From assembly GCF_000377645.1 (NCBI RefSeq), contig NZ_KB898474.1:106438-170437 (forward strand): DNA of 64,000 bases, read 5' to 3'. This stretch comes from Thiomonas sp. FB-6. GTDB taxonomy: Bacteria; Pseudomonadota; Gammaproteobacteria; Burkholderiales; Burkholderiaceae_C. A model generated the notes under the pieces. That model was given only the letters and a program-made list of their open reading frames with translations, made no database searches and was not told the origin of the DNA. The position numbers were made by a program, and so were the translations under genes. Within the stretch, counting starts at the first letter, position 1; each line of letters starts with the position of its first letter. This document shows, piece by piece, positions 29,442 to 37,959 of this stretch.

Positions 29442-30146
29442 ATGAGCCAGGACTTCCCCGTCGTGTTCGCCGTCTATCCCGGCGTGACCCAGCTCGATTT
29501 CACCGGGCCCTACGAAGTGCTGTCGCGCCTGCCGGGCGCGCGCTGCGTGGTGGCCTCCACCACGGGGCAGGCCATCGTCCTGCCCCAGGGCCTGCGCTTC
29601 GACGGGCTGCTGCGCCTGGCGGACGTGCGCGACTGCGCGCTGCTGTGCGTACCCGGCGGCCACGGCTGCGTGCAGGCCATGGGCGACGCGGAATTCCTCG
29701 GCGAGTTGCGGCGCCTGGCCGCCGGCGCGCGCTACGTCAGCTCGGTGTGCACCGGCTCGCTGTTGCTCGGCGCGGCGGGCCTGCTGCGGGGGCGGCGCGC
29801 GGCCTGCCACTGGGCCTGGCGCGACGGCCTGCGCGCCTTCGGGGCCATTCCCGACGAAGCGCGCGTGGTGCGCGATGGCAACTTGTTCAGCGGCGGCGGG
29901 GTCACCGCCGGCATCGACCTGGCCCTGAGCCTGGTGGCCGAGGTGGCCGGCGAGGACTATGCGCAGCAGGTGCAACTGGTCCTCGAATACGCCCCGCAGC
30001 CGCCTTTCGACAGCGGTCGCCCGGAGCGCGCGCCGGCGCAGGTGCTGGAGGCCGTGCGGGCGGGCATGCAAGGCCAGCGCGCCGCGCGCGAGGCGGCGAT
30101 CGAGCAGGCCGCGGCGCGGTTGGGGGCGGGGCATCAGCGGCCTTGA
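29442..30146 (+). CDS. DJ-1/PfpI-family protein, isonitrile hydratase-like
   Basis: A 234-residue alpha/beta protein with the nucleophile elbow SSVCTGSLLLGAAGLL and an acidic residue in TQLDFTGPYEVL, the two features of isonitrile hydratase InhA and its relatives. InhA adds water to isonitriles to give N-formamides; the actual substrate here is not proven. CAGGAG is about 8 nt before the ATG. The divergent AraC-type gene with the same fold is the likely regulator. Confidence 0.85.
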   Translation: MSQDFPVVFAVYPGVTQLDFTGPYEVLSRLPGARCVVASTTGQAIVLPQGLRFDGLLRLADVRDCALLCVPGGHGCVQAMGDAEFLGELRRLAAGARYVSSVCTGSLLLGAAGLLRGRRAACHWAWRDGLRAFGAIPDEARVVRDGNLFSGGGVTAGIDLALSLVAEVAGEDYAQQVQLVLEYAPQPPFDSGRPERAPAQVLEAVRAGMQGQRAAREAAIEQAAARLGAGHQRP

Positions 30147-30231
30147 ACGGCCCTCAGGCAGGGCCTGGATGGGGGTTGCGGGGGATAAACTGATGCCTTG
30201 TTTTCCTTCCCATCCAACCAGGAGACCCATC

Positions 30232-30627
30232 TTGTTCAGTCATGTCATGGTCGGCACGAACGACATCGATCGATCCAGGCGCTTTTATGACGCCGTGCTC
30301 CAGGTCGTCGGAGCGGGAGCGGCGATCGAGAACACGAACAAGACCGGCCAGCGGCGCCTGTTCTACAGGCATGACGGCTCATCCTTCGGCGTGAGCGAAC
30401 CCATCGACGGCCATTCCGCCACGGTGGGCAATGGAGGCACCATCGGCTTCAAGTGCGAATCGCCCGAGCAAGTGCGCGAGTTTCACGACGTTGCCGTGGC
30501 GAACGGGGGCACGTCCATCGAACAACCGCCCGGCCCGCGTTCAGGCCCCGCGGGGGTTCTCTATCTCGCCTACGTGCGCGACCCCGACGGCAACAAGCTT
30601 TGCGCCCTTCATCGCCCCAGTGCCTAG
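30232..30627 (+). CDS. VOC (glyoxalase/bleomycin-resistance) family protein
   Basis: A 131-residue single-chain VOC protein. The start SHVMVGTNDIDRSRRFYDAVL and the end YLAYVRDPDGNKLCALH mark the two beta-alpha-beta-beta-beta modules. I choose TTG at 30232, with AGGAG 7 nt upstream, because the protein then begins at the first strand; an ATG at 30193 is the alternative. VOC proteins include glyoxalases, dioxygenases and resistance proteins; function cannot be set from sequence. From here to about 31.9 kb the DNA is visibly less GC-rich than its surroundings, hinting at acquired genes. Confidence 0.85.
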   Translation: MFSHVMVGTNDIDRSRRFYDAVLQVVGAGAAIENTNKTGQRRLFYRHDGSSFGVSEPIDGHSATVGNGGTIGFKCESPEQVREFHDVAVANGGTSIEQPPGPRSGPAGVLYLAYVRDPDGNKLCALHRPSA

Positions 30628-30792
30628 GAGCTTGGGCGTTCGCTTCGCCGCGGGCGGATCAGCGAACTTCGGATCCACTATGGGCCGGGTTGCCGCGTGC
30701 ACTTCAGCAAAGATGCACTCCTGAGAGGGCCTTGCCAAACGTCTCTACAATGAAGACATGTGTCGCCATTGCGTGACGTCTACCGAGGTGCC

Positions 30793-31374
30793 ATGATGGA
30801 ACCAGCAACGCCCACCAAGGCGCGCGTACCTCGTGTCTACCGCAAGCGCGCTTCGGCCGCGGCCTCGTCCGTGGCCTCGTCCGCCCCATCGAGGCGTGGG
30901 CCCTCGCGCGAGGAGCGACTTGTGATCCTGTCCATGGATCTCCTGGGCGGTGCGAAGGCCCTCAAGATTCAGGTCCTCAAGAACCAGCCATACAGCCGCA
31001 TCGAACTTCACAAGGCCATGCGCCAAGGGGCATTTTCGTACGCGGTTCTGGACACGCTATTGGCTGGGCTCGGCGCTCTGAAAAGGAAGGATGTCGCGGA
31101 TGTGCTCGGGGTGAGCACCCGAACCCTCGATCGCCAACGTACTGCACCCGAGCGCTCGATGCCGGCGGACCTGGCCAGCAGAACCTGGATGCTGGCCGAG
31201 ACGATGGCCAAGGCCTCGGAAGTCTTCGGCGGCGTCCAACAGGCCGAGGCCTGGATGGACAAGCCGGCGATGGGACTCGATGGATGCCGTCCGATCGAGA
31301 TGCTCCAGACCCTCCAGGGCGTCGAAGTCGTCAACGATTTCCTGACCCGACTCGAATACGGCGTCTACAGCTGA
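30793..31374 (+). CDS. Xre/MbcA/ParS-family antitoxin
   Basis: A 193-residue protein with a basic, disordered N-terminus rich in Ala, Ser and Arg, a helix-turn-helix middle (KRKDVADVLGVSTRTLDRQ), and the DUF2384 toxin-binding C-terminus (FGGVQQAEAWMDKPAMGLDG, then PIEMLQTLQG and the VNDFLTRLEYGVYS end). This is the standard antitoxin of RES-domain systems. The ATG at 30793 follows GAGGTG; ATG 30796 is equally possible. The stop is 7 bp before the RES toxin gene, so they form an operon, expected to be autorepressed. Confidence 0.93.
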   Translation: MMEPATPTKARVPRVYRKRASAAASSVASSAPSRRGPSREERLVILSMDLLGGAKALKIQVLKNQPYSRIELHKAMRQGAFSYAVLDTLLAGLGALKRKDVADVLGVSTRTLDRQRTAPERSMPADLASRTWMLAETMAKASEVFGGVQQAEAWMDKPAMGLDGCRPIEMLQTLQGVEVVNDFLTRLEYGVYS

Positions 31375-31381
31375 TGCCAAC

Positions 31382-31891
31382 ATGACACCCTTGCCTGCGT
31401 CCATGGATCCCCAGGCGCCGCTCATCGCCTGGCGGATCGACAAGCAGGTGCATGTCGACGAGTGGGACAGCGGAGTCGGCGCCAAGCTGTCCGGAGGGAG
31501 GTGGAACCCCAAGGGGATGAGCGTCGTCTATTGCAGCCTGGACCCAGCCACCTGCATTCTGGAGTCGGCCGTCCACAAAGGCTTCGACGTCCTGGACGCT
31601 CAGCCGCACATCCTGACCCGAATGCAGATCGTCGAGCCGGGTGCGGTCAAGGTCATTGGACCTTCGGATGTTGCGAATCCAGCATGGCTGCATGGGGGAA
31701 TGCCGAGCGCTGGTCAACAGGAGTGGGGAGCCTCGCTGTTGGAGGCGCACCCATTCGTGATCTTTCCGAGCGTGGTCTCCAAGCGCAGCTGGAATCTCGT
31801 CTTCCAGCCTTCTCGGGCGCACGGCAAGTACCAGCTGGCCGATCAGGAAAGACTTGCGGTCGACGGGCGACTCAACCCACCGCGCCCATAA
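31382..31891 (+). CDS. RES-domain toxin
   Basis: A 169-residue RES-domain protein; characterised members destroy NAD+ by phosphorolysis or hydrolysis and stop growth. The defining residues are seen: Arg in IAWRID, the GGRWNPKGM loop, Glu in CILESAVHKG and Ser in FPSVVSKRSWNLVFQP. It directly follows its antitoxin. There is no good ribosome binding site before the ATG at 31382; translation may be coupled to the antitoxin, or begin at ATG 31403. Three sampled 60-bp stretches near here run 60-67% GC, against 77% in a ribokinase stretch, suggesting later arrival. Confidence 0.93.
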   Translation: MTPLPASMDPQAPLIAWRIDKQVHVDEWDSGVGAKLSGGRWNPKGMSVVYCSLDPATCILESAVHKGFDVLDAQPHILTRMQIVEPGAVKVIGPSDVANPAWLHGGMPSAGQQEWGASLLEAHPFVIFPSVVSKRSWNLVFQPSRAHGKYQLADQERLAVDGRLNPPRP

Positions 31892-31958
31892 GCCCGTAGA
31901 AGACTTGCCGGCAGGACAAGTCCTCTTGACGCCGCACGGCAGGCTTGCGTAACCTTCG

Positions 31959-31976
31959 TGGTTAATCGTTTAACCA
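31959..31976. promoter_or_regulatory. LacI-type operator of the ribose operon
   Basis: TGGTTAA-TCGT-TTAACCA is a perfect palindrome with 7-bp arms and a central CG, as expected for a LacI/RbsR-family operator. It lies 20 bp before the rbsR-like ATG and just downstream of a possible promoter (TTGACG at 31926, 18 bp, TAACCT), a good place for autorepression. Confidence 0.8.
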
Positions 31977-31995
31977 TTCCTCCGACCAGGCTCGC

Positions 31996-32985
31996 ATGCC
32001 CGCAACCCTCGAGGACGTCGCCAAGGCGGCCGGTGTGTCCACCGCCACGGTGTCCCATGTGATCAACGCCTCGAAGCCGGTGTCGGCGGCGACCCGCGCC
32101 AGGGTCGAGGCCGCGATCGCCGAACTGGGCTACCGGCCGAGCCCCTCGGCCCGCAGCCTGCGCACGGGGCAGCACCACATGCTGGGCCTGCTGCTGCCGG
32201 ACCTGGCCAACCCCTTCTTTCCGGCACTGGCGCAGGCCGTGGCGGAAACCGCGCACGAGCTCGGCTACGGCCTCATGCTCAGCGAGTCCGGAACCGACCC
32301 CGAGACCGAGGAGCAGGCGCTGGCGGCGATGCAGCAGCGCGTGGACGGCATCGTCTGGGTCCCGGAAACGCGCCAGCCGCGCACCAGGCCCTACCGGCCC
32401 ACCGTGGTCATCGACCGCGTCGGCCCCGACCTGCTGGAATTCGACAGCGTGAGTTCGGACCACCGCCTGGGCGGGCGCCTGCTGGCGCGCGCCATCCTCG
32501 AACTCGGGCACCGGCGCATCGGGCTGCTGGCCGGGCCGGCGGACTCGGTGAGCGCGCGCCAGCGCCGCGAGGCGCTGTGCGCCGAACTGGGCGACATCCA
32601 GCCCGAGTGGATCCTCGAAGTCCCGTATTCCAGCGAGCTTCCCGCCGCGGCGCTCGCGCGCCTGCTGCAGCCCGGGCCCACCCTGATCGTGGCCGCCAAC
32701 GACGCCGTGGCGATCGGCGCGCTGCGCGTGCTCAAGGCGCACGGGCGGCGCGTGCCCGAGGACCTTTCCCTGGTCGGCTTCGACGACATCCCCTGGGCCA
32801 CGCTGGTGGATCCGCCCTTGAGCACGGTCAGCCAGCCGGTGCGCGCCATCGGGCGCAGCGCCGTCGAGCTGCTGCACCGTCGCCTGGGCGACCAGGGCGG
32901 CGCGCCCACCCACCTGGTGCTGCCGGTGGAGTACGTGGCCCGCGGCTCGACCCGCCGCCTGCGGCCGGAGGAGCTTCGCGCATGA
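31996..32985 (+). CDS. rbsR: LacI-family regulator of the ribose-type operon
   Basis: A 329-residue repressor with the LacI headpiece (TLEDVAKAAGVSTATVSHVIN, then the hinge helix SPSARSLRTG) and a periplasmic-binding-protein-like sugar domain containing LLLPDLANPFF and SLVGFDDIPWATLVDPPL. It is first in a six-gene operon and overlaps the ribokinase start in ATGA. The palindrome at 31959-31976 directly upstream is its likely operator. The sugar is probably ribose, from the genes that follow, though fructose or another pentose is possible. Confidence 0.9.
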   Translation: MPATLEDVAKAAGVSTATVSHVINASKPVSAATRARVEAAIAELGYRPSPSARSLRTGQHHMLGLLLPDLANPFFPALAQAVAETAHELGYGLMLSESGTDPETEEQALAAMQQRVDGIVWVPETRQPRTRPYRPTVVIDRVGPDLLEFDSVSSDHRLGGRLLARAILELGHRRIGLLAGPADSVSARQRREALCAELGDIQPEWILEVPYSSELPAAALARLLQPGPTLIVAANDAVAIGALRVLKAHGRRVPEDLSLVGFDDIPWATLVDPPLSTVSQPVRAIGRSAVELLHRRLGDQGGAPTHLVLPVEYVARGSTRRLRPEELRA

Positions 32986-33875
32986 ACGTGGTCGGCAGCA
33001 TCAACATGGACGTGGTCGTCGAGGTCGAGCGCGCGCCGGCGCCCGGCGAGACGGTGCTGGGCTCCGACTACCGCCTGCACCCCGGCGGCAAGGGGGCGAA
33101 CCAGGCGGTGGCCGCGGCGCGCCTGGGCGCGCCGGTCGCGATGATCGGCTGCCTGGGGCATGACGCCTACGGCGACGCGCTGTACCAGACGCTGCGCCGC
33201 GAGCAGATCGCGCTCGAGCATGTGCGCCGCGTCGACACGCCCTCGGGCGCGGCCTTCATCACCGTGGAGCGAGGCGGCCAGAACCGCATCGTGGTCGCCC
33301 CCGGCGCCAACGCGCAGCTGGGCCCCGAGCAACTGCCCGCGGATCTCGAAGCCGGCGGCTGGCTGCTGCTGCAGCTGGAGGTTCCGCGGGAGACGGTCAC
33401 CGCCGCCGCGCGCCGCGTACGCGCCGCGGGCGGCCGGGTCGTGCTCAACGCCGCGCCGGCGGCGCCGCTGCCGGCCGTGCTGGCCGAGGCTGTGGACGTG
33501 CTGGTGGTCAACGAGACGGAGGCGGGCGCACTGCTCGGCCTGCCGCCGCCGGCCCATGCCGAGGAGGCCCTGCAGGTGGCCGCGCGACTGCGCACGCCGC
33601 GCTCGACGGTCATCGTGACCCTCGGCGCCGGCGGCTCGGTGTGGTCGGGGCCGACGGGGCAGGGTTCGGTGGCGGCGCTGCCGGTCGAAGTGATCGACAC
33701 CACGGCCTGCGGAGACGCCTACGTCGGCGCCCTGGCCTGGGCGCTGAGCTCTGGACAGCCGCTGACGCGCGCTGTCGAACTGGCCAACGCCAACGGCGCG
33801 CTGGCCGCCACCCGCGAGGGCGCGCAGCCTTCGTTGCCCACGTTCCAGGAGCTGTGGCGTTTCGCGTCATTCTGA
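32982..33875 (+). CDS. rbsK: Ribokinase (PfkB family)
   Basis: A 297-residue sugar kinase that phosphorylates the imported sugar at C5. It begins with the typical NVVGSINMDVVVEVERAP and has the sugar-binding GGKGANQAVAAARLG. The anion-hole and catalytic-base motif reads DTTACGDAYVGAL, with the base Asp kept. Its ATG overlaps the stop of rbsR. Having the kinase second, before the transporter, differs from the enterobacterial rbsDACBKR order. Confidence 0.93.
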   Translation: MNVVGSINMDVVVEVERAPAPGETVLGSDYRLHPGGKGANQAVAAARLGAPVAMIGCLGHDAYGDALYQTLRREQIALEHVRRVDTPSGAAFITVERGGQNRIVVAPGANAQLGPEQLPADLEAGGWLLLQLEVPRETVTAAARRVRAAGGRVVLNAAPAAPLPAVLAEAVDVLVVNETEAGALLGLPPPAHAEEALQVAARLRTPRSTVIVTLGAGGSVWSGPTGQGSVAALPVEVIDTTACGDAYVGALAWALSSGQPLTRAVELANANGALAATREGAQPSLPTFQELWRFASF

Positions 33876-33926
33876 AACGGCACGGTCCACAAGCAGGGCC
33901 CATGGCCCATCACAGGAGGCATACCC

Positions 33927-34841
33927 ATGAACACCTTTCAACGCAGGGTCCTTCGCGGTCTGCTGATCGCCGCGGCAGGAATGGCGGCGGCCATGCCGAT
34001 GGCCGCTTCGGCGGCGCAGCAGTACACCTTCGCGCTGCTGCTGTCGACCTTGAACAATCCGTATTTCGTGGCGATGAAGAACAGCGCGCAGGCCGAGGCC
34101 GACCAGCTGGGCGTCAAGCTGCTGGTGCTGGACGCCAACAACAGCTCCACCACGCAGGCCAACCAGGTGCGCACCGCGATCGCGCGCAAGGCCGACATGC
34201 TGCTGATCAACCCGACCGACGCCACCGCGATGAGCCCGGCGGTGGAGGAGGCCAACCGCGCCGGAGTGCCGGTGATCTTCCTCGACCGGCGCACCGACAA
34301 GGGCAAGGCGCTGGACTTCTTCGCCTCGGACAACGTGGATGCCGGCAACACCGCCTGCGGCTTCATCGCCAGCAAGCTCGGCGGCAAGGGCGACATCGCG
34401 ATCCTGCTCGGCGTGCCGGGAGCTTCCGCGACCAATGAACGCACGCAGGGCTGCGAGGCCGCGCTCAAGGCCTACCCCGGCATCAAGGTGGTGGCCCGGC
34501 AGACCGCGAACTTCAATCGCCAGCAGGGCCTGGACGTGATGCGCAACATCCTCATCGCCCATCCCGCCGGCCTGAAGGCGGTGTTCGCCGAGAACGACGA
34601 GATGGCGCTGGGCGCGGCGCAGGCGCTGCAGGCGGCCAAGCGTGCCCAGGGCGTCACGGTGGTCAGCATCGACGGCACCCCCGACGGCATCGCCGCGGTC
34701 AAGAAGGGCAGCATCGCGCTCGACGTGGGCCAGCAGCCGGCGCTGATGAGCAAGCTCGGCGTGATGGCCGGCTACGACTACCTGCATGGCGGCGTGCCCT
34801 TCGTGGCCGTGCCGCTGCAGCTGCACGTCGCCGGCAGTTAG
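33927..34841 (+). CDS. rbsB: Ribose-type ABC transporter substrate-binding protein
   Basis: A 304-residue periplasmic sugar-binding protein with a signal peptide (basic start, then GLLIAAAGMAAAMPMAASAAQQ). The mature part follows RbsB: ALLLSTLNNPYFVAMKNSA, then NPTDATAMSPAVEEA and VIFLDRRTDKG. A near-perfect Shine-Dalgarno AGGAGG lies 8-10 nt before the ATG, fitting the high output usual for binding proteins. It is followed 3 bp later by the ATPase gene. Confidence 0.93.
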   Translation: MNTFQRRVLRGLLIAAAGMAAAMPMAASAAQQYTFALLLSTLNNPYFVAMKNSAQAEADQLGVKLLVLDANNSSTTQANQVRTAIARKADMLLINPTDATAMSPAVEEANRAGVPVIFLDRRTDKGKALDFFASDNVDAGNTACGFIASKLGGKGDIAILLGVPGASATNERTQGCEAALKAYPGIKVVARQTANFNRQQGLDVMRNILIAHPAGLKAVFAENDEMALGAAQALQAAKRAQGVTVVSIDGTPDGIAAVKKGSIALDVGQQPALMSKLGVMAGYDYLHGGVPFVAVPLQLHVAGS

Positions 34842-34844
34842 GCC

Positions 34845-35639
34845 GTGGCGGCGCATCCAGGCGCCCGCGATCGGCAGGAGCCCTCCTCGGAGGGCTCCGT
34901 CCTGCTGAGCCTGCGGGGCATCACCAAGCGCTTCGGCGCCGTGGAGGCGCTCAAGGGCGTCGACCTCGACGTGCACGCGGGCGAGGTCGTCGCCCTGCTG
35001 GGCGACAACGGCGCGGGCAAGTCCACGCTGATCAAGGTCATCTCGGGCGCGCACGCGCCCAGCGGCGGCAGCATGTCCTTCGCCGAGCGCAGCCTGCGCA
35101 GCTTCGACCCGCGGCATGCGCGCGAGATCGGCATCGAGACCATCTACCAGGACCTCGCGCTGGCCGAGAACCTCGACGTCGGCGCCAACATCTTCCTGGG
35201 CCGGGAGATCCGCCGTCGCCGCTTCGGCCTGCCCATGCTGGACCGCGCCCGCATGCGCGAGGAAGCCGCCAGGGTGCTGGAGCAGCTCGACATCCACATT
35301 CCCGACCTGAGGCGGCCGGTCGGCGAACTCTCCGGCGGGCAGCGCCAGGCCGTCGCCGTGGCCCGCGCCGTGTACTGGAGGGCCCGGCTGGTGATCATGG
35401 ACGAGCCGACCGCGGCGGTCGGCGTGGGCGAGCACGAGGCCATCCTGCGGCTGATCACGCGCCTGGCCGAGCAGGGCGTGGCGGTGATCCTGATCACCCA
35501 CACCATGGCCGACGTGTGGCGCGTGGCCGACCGCATCGCGGTGCTCACCCGAGGCGCCAAGGCCCTGGAGGGCGCGCCCGACGAACTGGGCGAGGACGCG
35601 GTGGTGCGATCGATGTTGTTCGGGAGACAGAAAGCGTGA
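34845..35639 (+). CDS. Single-domain sugar ABC transporter ATPase
   Basis: A 264-residue ATPase with Walker A GDNGAGKST, the signature LSGGQRQAVAVA and Walker B LVIMDEPTAA. Ordinary RbsA proteins are about 500 residues with two fused ATPase domains; this one has only one, as in FrcA-type transporters, so it must work as a homodimer. It is not a truncation: both ends are regular and the next gene follows at once. It starts with GTG at 34845, 3 bp after rbsB, and its stop overlaps the permease start. Confidence 0.9.
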   Translation: MAAHPGARDRQEPSSEGSVLLSLRGITKRFGAVEALKGVDLDVHAGEVVALLGDNGAGKSTLIKVISGAHAPSGGSMSFAERSLRSFDPRHAREIGIETIYQDLALAENLDVGANIFLGREIRRRRFGLPMLDRARMREEAARVLEQLDIHIPDLRRPVGELSGGQRQAVAVARAVYWRARLVIMDEPTAAVGVGEHEAILRLITRLAEQGVAVILITHTMADVWRVADRIAVLTRGAKALEGAPDELGEDAVVRSMLFGRQKA

Positions 35640-36628
35640 CGACTCTGCAAACGACTCCGGGTGCCGCCCATCGGCACGCCTGGTTGCGGCGCCCCGGCCA
35701 GCTGGCCCTGGACAACGGCGTGCTCATCGGCTTCATCGTGCTGGTGGTCGCGCTGTCGCTGGCGACCCCGTATTTCCTGAGCACGGCGAACCTGCTGAGC
35801 ATCCTGGTGCAAAGCGCGCCCTTCGTGATCATGGCGGTGGGCGAACTGGTGGTCGTGCTCGTGGCGGGCATCGACCTCGCGGTGGGCGCCATGGCGGGCC
35901 TCTCGGGGGCGGTCGCGGCCGCCCTCATGGCCGGCCTCGGCCTGCCCTGGCCGCTGGCGCTCGCCGGCGCCCTGGCCGCCACCACCGCGGTGGGCGCGAT
36001 CCAGGGACTGATCATCAACTACCTGCGGGTGACGGACTTCATCGCCACGCTGGCCGGCTTGTCGGTGGTGAGCAGCCTGACCCTGATCATCACACAGGGC
36101 AACCCGATCGGCATCGCCGCCGATTCCTTCAATGCCCTGGGCCAGGCGCGCTGGCTGGACGTTCCGGCGCAGGTGTGGATCGCGCTGTGCGTGGTCGTCG
36201 GCGCCTGGTTCTGGCTCGGCAGGACGGCCTCCGGCCAGCATGTCTATGCGGTCGGCGGCAACCGCACCGCGGCCTATCGCTCGGGCATCGCGGTACGCCG
36301 CCTGCGTACCGCGGCCTACGCCTTCAGCGGCCTGTGCAGCGGCATCGCCGGCGTCGTCTTCGCCGCGCAGCTCAGCAGTGCCGACCCGAATGCCGGGCGC
36401 GGCGACGAGCTGAGCGCGATCGCCGCGGTGGTCATCGGCGGGGTCAGCCTGTTCGGCGGACGCGGCAAGGTGTCCGGCGCGGTCATCGGGGCCCTGTTGA
36501 TCGCGACCATCCTGGACGCGCTGGTGCTGCTCAACGTGCCCCCGTACTACACCCAGCTGGTGCAGGGCTTCGTGATCCTGCTGGCCGTCATGCTCGACTA
36601 TCTCAAGCGCCGGGACAGCTCGGCCTGA
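35636..36628 (+). CDS. rbsC: Ribose-type ABC transporter permease
   Basis: A 330-residue inner-membrane permease with eight to ten hydrophobic segments and the family motif GELVVVLVAGIDLAVGAMAGLSG, plus GGNRTAAYRSGI and AAVVIGGVSLFGGRGKVSGA. The GTG at 35636 overlaps the stop of the ATPase gene, with GGGAG 9 nt upstream. It forms the channel used with the binding protein at 33927 and the ATPase at 34845. Confidence 0.92.
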   Translation: MTTLQTTPGAAHRHAWLRRPGQLALDNGVLIGFIVLVVALSLATPYFLSTANLLSILVQSAPFVIMAVGELVVVLVAGIDLAVGAMAGLSGAVAAALMAGLGLPWPLALAGALAATTAVGAIQGLIINYLRVTDFIATLAGLSVVSSLTLIITQGNPIGIAADSFNALGQARWLDVPAQVWIALCVVVGAWFWLGRTASGQHVYAVGGNRTAAYRSGIAVRRLRTAAYAFSGLCSGIAGVVFAAQLSSADPNAGRGDELSAIAAVVIGGVSLFGGRGKVSGAVIGALLIATILDALVLLNVPPYYTQLVQGFVILLAVMLDYLKRRDSSA

Positions 36629-36699
36629 GCCGGCCCCGGCGGCCCGCGCCCGTGTCCCCACCCGCGCCCTTTGCCTCGAACCTCCCAGGAATCCCCCCG

Positions 36700-37137
36700 A
36701 TGCTCAAGCTCCTGTCCCGCCTTCACACCCCCGAGCTGCTGCACGCGCTGGCCTCGATGGGCCACGGCGACGAAATCGCCCTGGTCGACGCGAATTTCCC
36801 CGGCGCCACCATGGCGCGGCGCCTCGTGCGCCTGGACAGCGCCGGGCTGCCCGAGGTGCTGGACGCCTGCCTGCAGCTGATGCCCCTGGATGCATTCGTG
36901 GAGCAGCCGGCCCTGCGCATGGAGGTGGTCGGCGCGCCCGCGGACATCCCCGAGGTGCAGCGCGAGTGCCAGGCGCTGATCGACCGCCACGAGGGGGCGG
37001 GCCGCTTCACGCTGGCCGGCATCGAGCGCCACGCCTTCTACGCCCGTTCGCGCGAGGCCTTCGCGGTGGTGGCGACGGGCGAGGCTCGGCCCTACGGATG
37101 CATCATCCTGAAGAAGGGCGTGGTGTTCCCGGACTGA
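36700..37137 (+). CDS. RbsD/FucU-family sugar mutarotase
   Basis: A 145-residue mutarotase that interconverts ring forms of ribose or fucose before phosphorylation. The pattern ASMGHGDEIALVDANFP with the catalytic His, and the C-terminal YGCIILKKGVVFPD, define the family; the sequence is closer to FucU than to RbsD in length and ends. CCAGGA precedes the ATG at 36700. It is the last gene of the operon and is convergent with an SDR gene (9 bp apart). Confidence 0.9.
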   Translation: MLKLLSRLHTPELLHALASMGHGDEIALVDANFPGATMARRLVRLDSAGLPEVLDACLQLMPLDAFVEQPALRMEVVGAPADIPEVQRECQALIDRHEGAGRFTLAGIERHAFYARSREAFAVVATGEARPYGCIILKKGVVFPD

Positions 37138-37146
37138 GCCGAGGGC

Positions 37147-37890
37147 TCAGTTTTCCTGGCTGGTGGGCCGGAACAGGATTTCGTTGATGTCCACCTCGTC
37201 GGGCTGGGAGATGGCGAAGGCCACGGTGCGGGCGAAGGAATCGGCCGGGATGGCCGACTCGTAGACCTTTTTCATCGTGGCCTGGATGTCGGGCTCGGTG
37301 ATGCTTCCGGTCAGTTCCGTGTCCACCGCCCCGGGGGAGATGATGGTCGTGCGGATGTTGAATCCCTTGACCTCCTGGCGCAGCCCCTCGCTGAGGGCGC
37401 GCACCGCGTGCTTGGTGGCGGCGTACACGGCGCCGCCCGCGCGCACCTTGTGCCCGGCCACCGACGAGACGTGGATGAAGTGCCCGGAGTTCTGGCGTTG
37501 CATGGGCGGCAGCGCGGCCGCGATGCCGTAGAGCACGCCCTTGAGGTTGACGTCGATCATGCGCTCCCAGTCCTCGACCTTCAGGCGCTCCAGACGGGAG
37601 TTGGGCATCAGGCCGGCGTTGCTCAGCATCACGTCGATGCGCCCGAACGTCCGGATCGCCGTGTCGACCAGCCTGGCCACGTCCTCGCGCCGGGTGACGT
37701 CGGTGGCGAGGAATTCGGCCTGCAGGCCCTCGCGCCGCAGTTCCTCGGCAAGCGCGCGGATGCGTTCCTCGCGCCGCGCGCCCAGCACCACGCGCGCGCC
37801 CCGCGCCGCGAGGTGGCGCGCCGCCGCCTCGCCCAGCCCGCTGCTCGCCCCGGTGATGACCACGACCTTGCCGTGGATGTTGTCGTTCAT
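37147..37890 (-). CDS. Short-chain dehydrogenase/reductase
   Basis: A 247-residue SDR with all catalytic parts: [18 protein letters not shown], Ser in [10 protein letters not shown] and YAATK. It has the classical-SDR look of the YdfG/serine-dehydrogenase-like group. The ATG at 37890 is preferred over that at 37902 because GGAG then sits 6 nt upstream. It lies after the sugar operon, convergent with it, and downstream of the APC transporter on the same strand. The substrate is unknown. Confidence 0.93.
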   Translation of the reverse strand: MNDNIHGKVVVITGASSGLGEAAARHLAARGARVVLGARREERIRALAEELRREGLQAEFLATDVTRREDVARLVDTAIRTFGRIDVMLSNAGLMPNSRLERLKVEDWERMIDVNLKGVLYGIAAALPPMQRQNSGHFIHVSSVAGHKVRAGGAVYAATKHAVRALSEGLRQEVKGFNIRTTIISPGAVDTELTGSITEPDIQATMKKVYESAIPADSFARTVAFAISQPDEVDINEILFRPTSQEN

Positions 37891-37959
37891 GTGGATCTCC
37901 ATGCTTGCAGGGCCGCGGCCGCCGGCGTTTCCGGGACCGTTCCCCCCAGACGGAAGATC

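Noticed and set aside
34845..35639. Truncated or frameshifted rbsA pseudogene
   Set aside because: Both ends are regular, all ATPase motifs are intact and the permease start overlaps its stop, so it is a true single-domain ATPase.
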